DNA from: Cetobacterium sp. 2A
GTDB lineage: Bacteria > Fusobacteriota > Fusobacteriia > Fusobacteriales > Fusobacteriaceae
Assembly (NCBI RefSeq): GCF_014250685.1
Contig: NZ_JACFAJ010000006.1
Span: 248,001-312,000, forward strand
DNA length: 64,000 bases
Reading direction: 5' to 3'
The translations under genes were made by a program, and so were the position numbers. The notes under the pieces were generated by a model. That model saw only the letters and a program-made list of their open reading frames with translations, was not told the DNA's origin and made no database searches. Below are positions 1 to 7,800 of this stretch, one piece after another; position 1 is the first letter of the stretch, and each line of letters starts with the position of its first letter.

Positions 1-40
1 TAAGGGTTGCTAAAATTAAACTGATTATTATATTTGCCAT
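1..40 (-). CDS. ABC transporter permease, second subunit (5' fragment)
   Basis: Only the first 13 codons are in the window (MANIIISLILATL), reading off the left edge. The ATG shares one base with the TAA stop of the preceding permease gene (TAATG), so the two are translationally coupled. A hydrophobic N-terminus straight after a YufP-like permease fits the second permease (YufQ-like) of a BMP/nucleoside-type ABC importer. The identity rests on gene order; the fragment alone is too short to classify. Confidence 0.55.
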   Translation of the reverse strand, partial: MANIIISLILATL

Positions 41-1074
41 TAGTTTGCCTCCCCTTTCTTTTCAAGCTTTTGAATCCATACTCTTATCATGTTCTCTGCT
101 GCAATAAGAAGTATTATTATTGCTTGAATCATGATTATAATTTGGCTTGGAACTGATGTATTAAATTGCATCGCTCTTCCTCCAACTCTTAAAGCTGCAA
201 AAAGTATCGCTGCCAATAATGCCCCTACGGGATTATTCTTACCAAGTAATGCAACAGCTATTCCGTCAAATCCATAAGAAGCTGTTAATCCCTGCTTGTA
301 AGAGAATTGTCCAACTCCTCCAAGAACTCTTTCTACTCCTCCAAGACCTGCTAAAAATCCTGATATTCCAAATATTAGTACTATTATTCTTTTAACATTA
401 ATACCATTATTTTCTGCAGCTGTTTGATTATATCCAACAGCTTTTATTTGGTATCCAATTATTGTCTTTTCTAAAATAAACCATACTAACCCAACACATA
501 CAAGAGCTACTATAAATCCATAGTTTAGAGGTACGTTTATAGGAAGAAGTTTTCCTAATCTTGCAGCTTCAATAACTGGTGGAGTCTGTGGACTTGTTCC
601 TATTGCTTTTAATGGATAGTTTAAACAATATTGTTCAAAACTCATCGCAATATAGTTTAACATTATAGTTGAGATTACTTCATGAATTCCTAATTTAGCT
701 TTTAACATTCCTGCTATTCCAGCCCATAAGAATCCAGCTAAACCTCCTACTATAAGAATAACATATACGTTACTTATCATAGTATTTGTTATAAATCCTC
801 CAATGGCAGCAGCTGTTAATCCCGCCATTACCATCTGTCCTTGAGCACCTATATTGAACATTCCACCTTTGAATGCAAAAAGTACTGCAAGACCTGTGAA
901 GACCATAGGTGTAGCTTCTAATAATGTTCTTGCTATAGCAGTCTTTCCAGAGAATGCTCCTGCAAATAGGTAATAGTAAGCTTTCACTGGACTTTCACCT
1001 AAATACATTATTATACCTGCTCCAATCAATAATGCTATTAATACAGCAACTATTGGCACTAATACATTTGTCAT
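40..1074 (-). CDS. BMP/nucleoside-type ABC transporter permease (YufP/NupP-like)
   Basis: This is an integral membrane permease of a branched-chain/sugar-type ABC importer, the subfamily paired with BMP-type lipoproteins for purine nucleosides. It is about 344 residues with roughly nine hydrophobic segments, and shows the family's N-terminal anchor, a GGMFNIGAQGQ motif in the first third and an HEVISTIMLNY motif near the middle. The frame can be extended to a GTG at 1098 inside the ATPase gene. I prefer the ATG at 1074 because it avoids overlap, has AAGAG just upstream and matches family N-termini. It sits 7 bp after the ATPase stop and overlaps the next permease by one base. The substrate is inferred from the family; guanosine, uridine or simple sugars are all possible. 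Confidence 0.85.
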   Translation of the reverse strand: MTNVLVPIVAVLIALLIGAGIIMYLGESPVKAYYYLFAGAFSGKTAIARTLLEATPMVFTGLAVLFAFKGGMFNIGAQGQMVMAGLTAAAIGGFITNTMISNVYVILIVGGLAGFLWAGIAGMLKAKLGIHEVISTIMLNYIAMSFEQYCLNYPLKAIGTSPQTPPVIEAARLGKLLPINVPLNYGFIVALVCVGLVWFILEKTIIGYQIKAVGYNQTAAENNGINVKRIIVLIFGISGFLAGLGGVERVLGGVGQFSYKQGLTASYGFDGIAVALLGKNNPVGALLAAILFAALRVGGRAMQFNTSVPSQIIIMIQAIIILLIAAENMIRVWIQKLEKKGEAN

Positions 1075-1081
1075 TTTACTC

Positions 1082-2602
1082 TTAATCAAGTTTACCACCC
1101 GCCATTAAAATTCCTATTTTTTCTTCACTAGCCTCTTCTCTATCTAAAACTCCTGTTATTTTACCTGAACACATAACAGCTATTCTATCCGAAAGATTAA
1201 GTATCTCAGACAACTCTGATGATACAACCAGAACTGCCTTACCTTTTGCCTTTTCAGCTAAAATCATTTTATGGATAGATTCTATGGCACCAATATCTAC
1301 CCCTCTAGTTGGCTGTGCTGCAATTATAAAAGTATTATTAACTTTTTCTAATTCTCTTGCTACTATTATCTTTTGCTGATTTCCACCTGATAGTCTTCCA
1401 AATTCTACAGAAGTATCTCTAGGTCTTACATCATATTTTTCCATGAAATTCTTAGCATCTGCTTTTAGTTTTTTAAAGTTCAATAATCCTCTCAATGAGT
1501 ATTTATCTCTTTCTACTCCTAAAGCAAAGTTTTCCATAACACTAAATTCACAAACTGCTGCTCTTTTATGTCTATCTTCTGGAATATGAGCCAGTCCCAT
1601 CTGCGAAATTTTTCTTGGAGAAAATTCTGTAATATCTTTATCTTTTAAAATTATCTCACCTTCATATATCGGAATCAGTCCAGTTAGCGCTTCTACAAGC
1701 TCTGTTTGACCACTTCCTTCAACTCCAGCTATTCCAAGAACTTCTCCCTCTCTAACGTAGAATGATACTCCATTTACTTTAAAAACATTTTTATTATTTT
1801 TAACAAATATGTTTTTAGCTTCTACTACTTTTTCTCCAATTTCTGTTTCTGGTCTTTCTGTAGTAAATAATACTGCTCTTCCAACCATTGCGTTTGCTAT
1901 TTTCTCTTTCGTTGCCTCTGTAGTTGGGAAAGTAGCAACATCTTTTCCTCTTCTTATTACTGTAATATTATCTGAGATATCTAAAACCTCTTGTAATTTA
2001 TGAGAGATGAAAATAATAGTTTTTCCTTCATCAATTAGGTTATCCATTATTCTGTAAAGTTCTTTTATCTCTTGAGGAGTCAAAACTGCCGTTGGCTCAT
2101 CAAAAACTAAAAGATTAGCTCCCTTAAATAATATTTTTAAAATTTCTACCCTTTGTTGCATTCCAATAGATAAATCAGAAACATAAGCATCTGGATCTAT
2201 TTCTAATCCATATCTTTTAGAAACCTCTCTAACATCTTTTCTTGCTTTTTCAATATCTAAAGACATTCCTTTTTTAGGTTCTACTCCTAAAATCATATTT
2301 TCTGCAACTGTTAGTGTTGGTATAAGCATAAAATGTTGATATACCATTCCTATTCCTAAGTTTGCAGCTTTTCCCGGACTATCAATTTCTACCTCTTTCC
2401 CTTGGTAAAAAATTTTTCCCGAAGTTGGAAGGTACAATCCATTTAACATTTTCATCAATGTTGATTTCCCTGCTCCGTTTTCTCCAACTATAGCGTGTTT
2501 TTCTCCTTTTTTTACCTTTAAGGTAATATCGTCATTAGCAATAACTTTTCCACCAAGAAATGTTTTCCTAATATTTTGCATTTCTAAGATATATTCACTC
2601 AC
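1082..2602 (-). CDS. BMP/nucleoside-type ABC transporter ATPase, duplicated (YufO/NupO-like)
   Basis: This 506-residue protein has two ABC ATPase modules in tandem, as in sugar and nucleoside importers. The first module has Walker A GENGAGKST near residue 40, signature LSIGMQQR near 145 and Walker B LLVFDEPT near 165. The second has a degenerate P-loop (GVEGSGQTE, near 295), signature LSGGNQQK near 405 and a weak Walker B (FIIAAQPT). One normal and one degenerate site is usual for this subfamily. The ATG follows a good GGAGGAG, and a strong promoter lies just upstream. The family normally has its substrate-binding lipoprotein gene first; here none precedes the ATPase. Confidence 0.92.
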   Translation of the reverse strand: MSEYILEMQNIRKTFLGGKVIANDDITLKVKKGEKHAIVGENGAGKSTLMKMLNGLYLPTSGKIFYQGKEVEIDSPGKAANLGIGMVYQHFMLIPTLTVAENMILGVEPKKGMSLDIEKARKDVREVSKRYGLEIDPDAYVSDLSIGMQQRVEILKILFKGANLLVFDEPTAVLTPQEIKELYRIMDNLIDEGKTIIFISHKLQEVLDISDNITVIRRGKDVATFPTTEATKEKIANAMVGRAVLFTTERPETEIGEKVVEAKNIFVKNNKNVFKVNGVSFYVREGEVLGIAGVEGSGQTELVEALTGLIPIYEGEIILKDKDITEFSPRKISQMGLAHIPEDRHKRAAVCEFSVMENFALGVERDKYSLRGLLNFKKLKADAKNFMEKYDVRPRDTSVEFGRLSGGNQQKIIVARELEKVNNTFIIAAQPTRGVDIGAIESIHKMILAEKAKGKAVLVVSSELSEILNLSDRIAVMCSGKITGVLDREEASEEKIGILMAGGKLD

Positions 2603-2702
2603 CTAGAACTCCTCCTGAAAATTTTTTATTTTCTCAAAAATGGATTTTTCACTTAAAAATAAAACAATCTCTTGTATTTTTTTTAACATTCAAACTCTTA
2701 AA

Positions 2703-2731
2703 ATTATATCTAATTTAACAATTTTAGTCAA
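2703..2731 (-). promoter_or_regulatory. Promoter of the ABC importer operon
   Basis: On the minus strand TTGACT (2731-2726) is followed after exactly 17 bases by TATAAT (2708-2703), a near-perfect housekeeping sigma promoter. It lies about 100 bp upstream of the ATPase ATG, so the operon starts here and not further upstream. Confidence 0.85.
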
Positions 2732-2738
2732 TTTTTTT

Positions 2739-4247
2739 CTATTCGTTATTTTTTAGAATAACGAAAGTTAAATCGTCTACTTGTTCGTATTCACCTCTAA
2801 AACTATTTATTTCCTCTAGAATAGCTATTTTTATTTCTTCAGCTTTTTTATTTTTGTTTCTTAAAACTACCTCTTTTAACTTTTCTAAACCAAAAAGTTC
2901 TTTTTTAGCATTTTCAGACTCAGTTATTCCATCTGTATAATATAATACTATATCTCCCTTATTTAATTTAAGTTCTCCCTGTCTATACTTATATCCCTTT
3001 AAAAATCCAATAGCTACACCCTTAACAAAATGAGATTCCATCTCATCTTTTTCTGCATTATATACAATTAATGGATTATGACCAGCATTCGAATACACTA
3101 AAGTTCTAGTTTCAAAGTTATATCTTGTATGTAACATGGTTATAAACATATCCTCCGTTATATCTGGATAGATTATGTTATTTAGATCTTCTAGGTTTTT
3201 ATTTGGAGATTGTCCTTGTAATTCTAAAGTTTTTAAAACTGATCTACCTAACGCCATTAAGAAGGCAGCAGGCACTCCTTTTCCACTTACATCAGCTATC
3301 GTAACTGTAAATGTCCCATCCTCTAAAAGGGAGTAATCATAGTAGTCTCCACCTATCTCTTTAGCGGGTTCAAAATAATTGGCAACTTCAATTCCGTTGA
3401 TATGGCTAATATTCTTAGGTAAAATTCTTCTTTGAATTCTTGCAGCTACCTCTAGTTCCTTTGAAATTCTTTCCTTTATCAGTAAATCTGAATAAATTTG
3501 TGCATTATTAATAGCTATAGCAACCTGAATAGCTAAAGCCGATATAGTTTCTTCATCACTATTTATCAATTTTGCCTTATCTTCAATGATAAAAATTACT
3601 CCTAAGTCTTTTCCTTTCACAACTAAAGGCGAAACTATAACAGTTTCCTCCTCATCAATTCTAAATCCTTTGGACAACTCATCATATAAACCTTTATAAT
3701 CTTTTCTCGTAAACTTTTTTAGTACTTCAACCGGATATGATAATTCACCTTTAAAATCTATCTCTCCTTTGGTTCTTTTATTTAATAACTTTCCATCTTC
3801 CCAAAGGTATAAAGATATTCTTTTAGCTCCAGTTAATACAAAATAAGCATCTAAAATTATATTAATTATTTTCTCCAACTCCATAATTGATAAAACGGTT
3901 CTCGACAAAGCATTTATATTTGATAAAGTCGCTACTCTTCTTTCCAAAATTTGATTACTATATTCAAGCTGAATTGATTTACTAACAAGAGAATTATAAG
4001 TCACTTCTAGTTCTCTTCTATACTCTCTTAACTCAATAATTGAGTTATCTAACTCCAACTCTTGTTTTATAATATCATTTATTGTTTCAGTATATTCATC
4101 CTTTATTGTTTCTGGAATATCTTGATATACTTTTTTTTCTCTCAAACTCTTAAGTAATCTAGATATCTCTTTAAAATTTTCTCTTTCTTGTTTTCTCCAT
4201 ATCACAAAAAATAAGACAAGAAGTAGAAAAAATATTATATAATTCAT
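2739..4247 (-). CDS. Membrane-anchored GAF-PP2C (SpoIIE/RsbU-type) serine phosphatase
   Basis: This 502-residue protein probably dephosphorylates serine or threonine residues, often on anti-anti-sigma (STAS) proteins. In order it shows one N-terminal transmembrane helix (about 2-17), a charged coiled-coil region to about 110, a GAF-like domain (about 110-250) and a PP2C/SpoIIE domain (about 265-500). The phosphatase motifs are GGDYYDY, DVSGKGVPAAF, SNAGHNP and YYTDGITE, so the metal-binding aspartates are present. It starts directly after the stop of an upstream lipoprotein gene, so the two are very likely co-transcribed. No STAS or anti-sigma gene is visible nearby, so the target is unknown. 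Confidence 0.88.
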   Translation of the reverse strand: MNYIIFFLLLVLFFVIWRKQERENFKEISRLLKSLREKKVYQDIPETIKDEYTETINDIIKQELELDNSIIELREYRRELEVTYNSLVSKSIQLEYSNQILERRVATLSNINALSRTVLSIMELEKIINIILDAYFVLTGAKRISLYLWEDGKLLNKRTKGEIDFKGELSYPVEVLKKFTRKDYKGLYDELSKGFRIDEEETVIVSPLVVKGKDLGVIFIIEDKAKLINSDEETISALAIQVAIAINNAQIYSDLLIKERISKELEVAARIQRRILPKNISHINGIEVANYFEPAKEIGGDYYDYSLLEDGTFTVTIADVSGKGVPAAFLMALGRSVLKTLELQGQSPNKNLEDLNNIIYPDITEDMFITMLHTRYNFETRTLVYSNAGHNPLIVYNAEKDEMESHFVKGVAIGFLKGYKYRQGELKLNKGDIVLYYTDGITESENAKKELFGLEKLKEVVLRNKNKKAEEIKIAILEEINSFRGEYEQVDDLTFVILKNNE

Positions 4248-5183
4248 CTAGTCTAACCCCCATGTTGTAACTCTTTCTGCTATTTCTGCAGATTCATTTT
4301 TAAAAATTGGTTCATGCCATTTTTCAATTTTTGAAACGTCTATACCATTATTATTTTTTAAACTCTCTATTGCACTCTTAGGATTATTAAACTCTAACAA
4401 TTTATTATTAAATTTAAACTTTCTAATCATTTCGACTGTAGATCCAGAAGTTCCTAAGAATAAAACTATCTTTTCATCTAAGAAAGCTGTCCCATTAAAT
4501 TTAGAATTTGAGACTACAATAACTTTAGATTTTAAATCTTTTAAAGAATCTACATTTTTGAAGTTAGAAATATAAACTGGTGAAACCCCATCCGATTCTT
4601 CATAGACAAAATTTTCTTTATTTTTTTCTAGAGTTAATTTTAAATTTTTTCTTTTCTCTAGCATCTCACCTATAATCTTTTCTTTATCTAATTCTGTATA
4701 GTAAAAATCAGGATTATAATTTGATTCTTTATTTTGAAGCTTTAATAATAGGTAATATTGTCTATTTAAATCCCTTTGAATAATCCCACCACTTAATGGG
4801 GTATCAATTGAAACAATCTCAGATAGCTTATCCATCTCTTCAACGCTAAGATCTGAAGATCTCTTAAATGCTAGTTTTTCTAGTCCCAATCCACTACTAT
4901 TAAGAATTGATTTTACATCCTCTTCAAGTTCCTTATCTAAAATCAAGTTAATTTTTGTATCTCTTTTTTTAGCCTCATTATAAAAAGATTCAAGTTGACT
5001 GAAAAAATGATTTTTTTCTTCATGAGTATCTGGATACTTAAACTTATAAAAATTTAATTCATAATTCCCGTGTTTTAAGCCACTATCAAATTCTATTCTC
5101 GTGCTTAAATCTTTCCTAAGAACTATATCGCTACATCCAGTTAATATTATAAAAATACTCATTAATAATAAAAAATTTTTCAT
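4248..5183 (-). CDS. Predicted lipoprotein of unknown function
   Basis: The protein starts at the ATG at 5183, which has an AAGGAGGGG ribosome site. The longer frame from 5207 would overlap uvrC and lacks one. The first 18 residues form a lipoprotein signal with lipobox LTGC. The mature part (about 295 residues) is charged and mixed alpha/beta, with a segment IVVSNSKFNG then IVLFLGTSGST that recalls a substrate-binding-protein fold, but I do not recognise the family. It lies 10 bp after uvrC and abuts the PP2C phosphatase gene, so it may act as the sensory partner of that phosphatase. That role is inference from position. Confidence 0.75.
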   Translation of the reverse strand: MKNFLLLMSIFIILTGCSDIVLRKDLSTRIEFDSGLKHGNYELNFYKFKYPDTHEEKNHFFSQLESFYNEAKKRDTKINLILDKELEEDVKSILNSSGLGLEKLAFKRSSDLSVEEMDKLSEIVSIDTPLSGGIIQRDLNRQYYLLLKLQNKESNYNPDFYYTELDKEKIIGEMLEKRKNLKLTLEKNKENFVYEESDGVSPVYISNFKNVDSLKDLKSKVIVVSNSKFNGTAFLDEKIVLFLGTSGSTVEMIRKFKFNNKLLEFNNPKSAIESLKNNNGIDVSKIEKWHEPIFKNESAEIAERVTTWGLD

Positions 5184-5193
5184 AATCCCCTCC

Positions 5194-6813
5194 TTATTTT
5201 TTCCCAATAACTCTTTTACTTCTCAGCAGTCTGTGATAAGTAACTGCAAATCTATGGGCTTCATCTCTAACTCTTTGTAGTATTTTAAGAGCTTCTTCTG
5301 CTTTAGAAAAATGATATGGTTCAGATTCTCCATATTTAAATATCAGTTCTTCTTTTTTAGCTATACTGATTAAATCTGAAATCCCACTTTTTCCTATCGA
5401 CTCTAAAATTTGTCCTACAGCGTTAATTTGCCCCAATCCACCATCTATCAAAATAACTTCTGGAAAATCTTTTTTATCTAATTTGCTATATCTTCTCTCT
5501 ATGACTTCTCTCATCATTGCATAATCATCTGGAGTATCTTTCGTTTTGATTCTAAAACGTCTATACTCCTGTTTTGCAGGTCTTCCTTCTATAGCAACAC
5601 TCATCGATGCAACCGCATCTTTCCCCTGTATATTAGAAATATCAAAACATTCTATTCTCATTGGAATTTTTTTCAATTTTAAAACTTCATACAATTTAAT
5701 TAAACCAAGTTCTAATATTTCTTTTTTATTATAATAACTATCAACATCTTCCATCAAATTCAAAAATGACATATCCAAAAGTTCTCTTCTTCTACTTTTA
5801 ATTTTAGGAAAATAAAGAGTTACTTTTTCTCCTGTATATGTTTTAAAATAATTTTCCAACAGTTCTTTTTCTTCAATATTTTCAGAAGAAAAAACTATAT
5901 TTTTAGGAACAGGATACTTAGTATAGTACATTGAAACAACTTCTATAAATAAATTTTCATAAATTTTATCCTTAAGATCAATAACAGTAGAGTTTTTCCC
6001 TACTATTTTACCATTCCTTTGATTTAAAATACATAGAAATATTTTTTCTTTTTCAACAAAAAAAGTAAATATGTCTTCGTCCATCTCGCTACTGTGCTCT
6101 GTTATTTGCGATTCTAAAGTTTTTTCTAATTCTTTTTTTTGTTCTCTATATAAAATTGCCTTTTCAAACTCCATATTTTCTGAAGCATCTAACATCTTAA
6201 TTTCTAAATTTTTGATAATCTCTTGACCATTTCCTTTTAATACTTTTTTTAATCCCTCTACTTGCTCAGAATATTCTTCTAAAATATCCTTATAACTACA
6301 CGGACCTAAACACAAGTTCATATAGTATTTCAGACATGGTCTAGAATAAATTTTATCCATATCTCTATTACAATCTCTTATTTGAAATAATTTGACTAAG
6401 CTCTTTTTCAAATTCCAAGTTCCTTGTGGATAAGGTCCATAATATTCTCCACTTTTTAAATCTAAACCTTTTGTAGTTCTAACAATTGAAATTTTAGGAA
6501 ACAATTCCTTAGATATCTTTATGTAAGGATATGTTTTTTCATCTTTAAGAGCTATGTTATACTTTGGAGAATATTTTTTAATTAAATTGTTTTCTAAAAT
6601 TAAAGCATCCAGTTCATTATTACAAAGAATAAATTCTATATTTTCGATGTTTTTTACTAACTCTTTAGTTTTTTCATCTTGATGATCCCTATTGAAATAA
6701 GAAGATACTCTTTTTTTCAAATTTTTGGCTTTTCCAACATAGATTACTTTTTTAGCTTTTTTCATTAGATAAACTCCAGGATTATCTGGAATTTCAATTT
6801 TTTTTATATCCAT
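5194..6813 (-). CDS. uvrC: UvrABC excinuclease subunit C, lacking the C-terminal HhH domain
   Basis: UvrC makes both incisions in nucleotide excision repair. The N-terminal GIY-YIG nuclease is present (NPGVYLM then VIYVGKAKNLKKR, about residues 10-40), as are a cysteine cluster near 155-170 and a UVR helix pair near 200-235. The RNase H-like 3' half has catalytic aspartates D391 (CFDISN) and D457 (ILIDGG) and the EAHRFAVTYHR motif near 520. The protein stops at residue 539, six residues after the RSKR motif. Family members usually continue for 50-60 residues into a tandem helix-hairpin-helix domain. The next bases are the ribosome site of the lipoprotein gene, so no remnant follows. It starts 2 bp after rapZ. 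Confidence 0.93.
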   Translation of the reverse strand: MDIKKIEIPDNPGVYLMKKAKKVIYVGKAKNLKKRVSSYFNRDHQDEKTKELVKNIENIEFILCNNELDALILENNLIKKYSPKYNIALKDEKTYPYIKISKELFPKISIVRTTKGLDLKSGEYYGPYPQGTWNLKKSLVKLFQIRDCNRDMDKIYSRPCLKYYMNLCLGPCSYKDILEEYSEQVEGLKKVLKGNGQEIIKNLEIKMLDASENMEFEKAILYREQKKELEKTLESQITEHSSEMDEDIFTFFVEKEKIFLCILNQRNGKIVGKNSTVIDLKDKIYENLFIEVVSMYYTKYPVPKNIVFSSENIEEKELLENYFKTYTGEKVTLYFPKIKSRRRELLDMSFLNLMEDVDSYYNKKEILELGLIKLYEVLKLKKIPMRIECFDISNIQGKDAVASMSVAIEGRPAKQEYRRFRIKTKDTPDDYAMMREVIERRYSKLDKKDFPEVILIDGGLGQINAVGQILESIGKSGISDLISIAKKEELIFKYGESEPYHFSKAEEALKILQRVRDEAHRFAVTYHRLLRSKRVIGKK

Positions 6814-6815
6814 CC

Positions 6816-7685
6816 TTATATCCAGTTGCCCCTTTCCTCTTCTCTGTGACTAGCATAAACTTTAACTTCGGATAATTTCTCCAAATCTTTTTTTAGCTTA
6901 TTCACAAAAGTCACTGACCTATGTTTTCCACCACTACATCCTATTCCTATAGAAAAATGCTTTTTCCCATCTTCAATATAGTGTGGAAGTAAAAATAGAA
7001 TCATATCATATAATTTCTTATAAAATTCAGCAGAAATTTCAAAACTCATCACATAATTAGCTACACCTTCATCATACCCTGTTTTTTCCTTTAATTCCTC
7101 TATGTAATATGGATTTGGAAGAATTCTTACATCAAATAACAAATCAATATCTATTGGAATTCCATATTTAAAACCAAAAGATTGAAGATGTATATTTATT
7201 TCTTTATCAGTATCCAAATGAGCTACTCTAGTTATTTTTTCTGATAGTTCCTTCGCCTTAAGGTGACTACTATCTATAACTATGCTTGCTTGTTCTTTTA
7301 TCTCTGACATTATCTCTCTTTCGAGTTCAATACTTTCTAGTAATGTTACTGCTTCAATTGGATGCTTTCTTCTTGTTAGATTATATCTATTTAATATAAC
7401 TTCGTTTGAAGCCTCTAAAAATATTAGAGTGTAATCCATTTCCATTTCTTCTATCTTTTGTAAAAAAGTTAAAAATTCTTCTATTCTAGCTATTGATCTC
7501 ATATCTATTCCAAGACCTACTTTTTCAATTTTCATATCTTTAAATTGAGACTCAATATTTCCCATAAAAGAAGTAGCCATTTTACAAGGAATATTATCCA
7601 TAGTGAAATATCCCATATCCTCTAATGCATTTAAAGCAGCCGTTTTCCCCGATCCACTTAACCCTGTCAATATAACCAGCTTCAT
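6816..7685 (-). CDS. rapZ: RNase adapter / nucleotide-binding protein RapZ (YvcJ family)
   Basis: This 289-residue P-loop protein belongs to the RapZ/YvcJ family. In enterobacteria RapZ guides RNase E to a small RNA controlling glucosamine-6-phosphate synthesis, while YvcJ of Bacillus hydrolyses nucleotides. Walker A GLSGSGKT lies at residues 8-15, followed by MDNIP. The C-terminal half has the conserved FKYGIP and GIGCSGGKHRS motifs of the ligand/RNA-binding domain. Whether it has the sRNA adapter role outside proteobacteria is not known from the sequence. It heads an operon with uvrC, the lipoprotein and the PP2C phosphatase. Confidence 0.93.
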   Translation of the reverse strand: MKLVILTGLSGSGKTAALNALEDMGYFTMDNIPCKMATSFMGNIESQFKDMKIEKVGLGIDMRSIARIEEFLTFLQKIEEMEMDYTLIFLEASNEVILNRYNLTRRKHPIEAVTLLESIELEREIMSEIKEQASIVIDSSHLKAKELSEKITRVAHLDTDKEINIHLQSFGFKYGIPIDIDLLFDVRILPNPYYIEELKEKTGYDEGVANYVMSFEISAEFYKKLYDMILFLLPHYIEDGKKHFSIGIGCSGGKHRSVTFVNKLKKDLEKLSEVKVYASHREEERGNWI

Positions 7686-7717
7686 ACTAACACCTCTTAA
7701 TTTTTTTCTTACATAAA

Positions 7718-7723
7718 ATTATA
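7718..7723 (-). promoter_or_regulatory. Candidate -10 box for the rapZ-uvrC operon
   Basis: The minus strand reads TAGTATAAT about 35 bp upstream of the rapZ ATG. No convincing -35 hexamer lies 16-18 bases further up, so only the -10 is called. Confidence 0.4.
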
Positions 7724-7755
7724 CTAGATTTTCTTGGTATATACCTAACTTTTTC

Positions 7756-7784
7756 AAAAAAAAAAGAGAGAAAATTTTCTCTCT
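7756..7784 (-). terminator. Rho-independent terminator of argS
   Basis: A palindromic AGAGAGAAAATTTTCTCTCT stem is followed on the minus strand by a run of about ten T. It lies 17 bp past the argS stop and separates argS from rapZ. Confidence 0.85.
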
Positions 7785-7800
7785 CAATAACTTTTTAATA

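Noticed and set aside
2743-2764. Terminator at the end of the PP2C gene
   Set aside because: TCGTTATT and AATAACGA pair, but no T run follows on the minus strand, and the stem overlaps the stop codon.
5183-5207. Frameshift at the end of uvrC that hides an HhH domain
   Set aside because: No HhH-like sequence is found in other frames after the stop; the ribosome site and lipoprotein gene follow directly.
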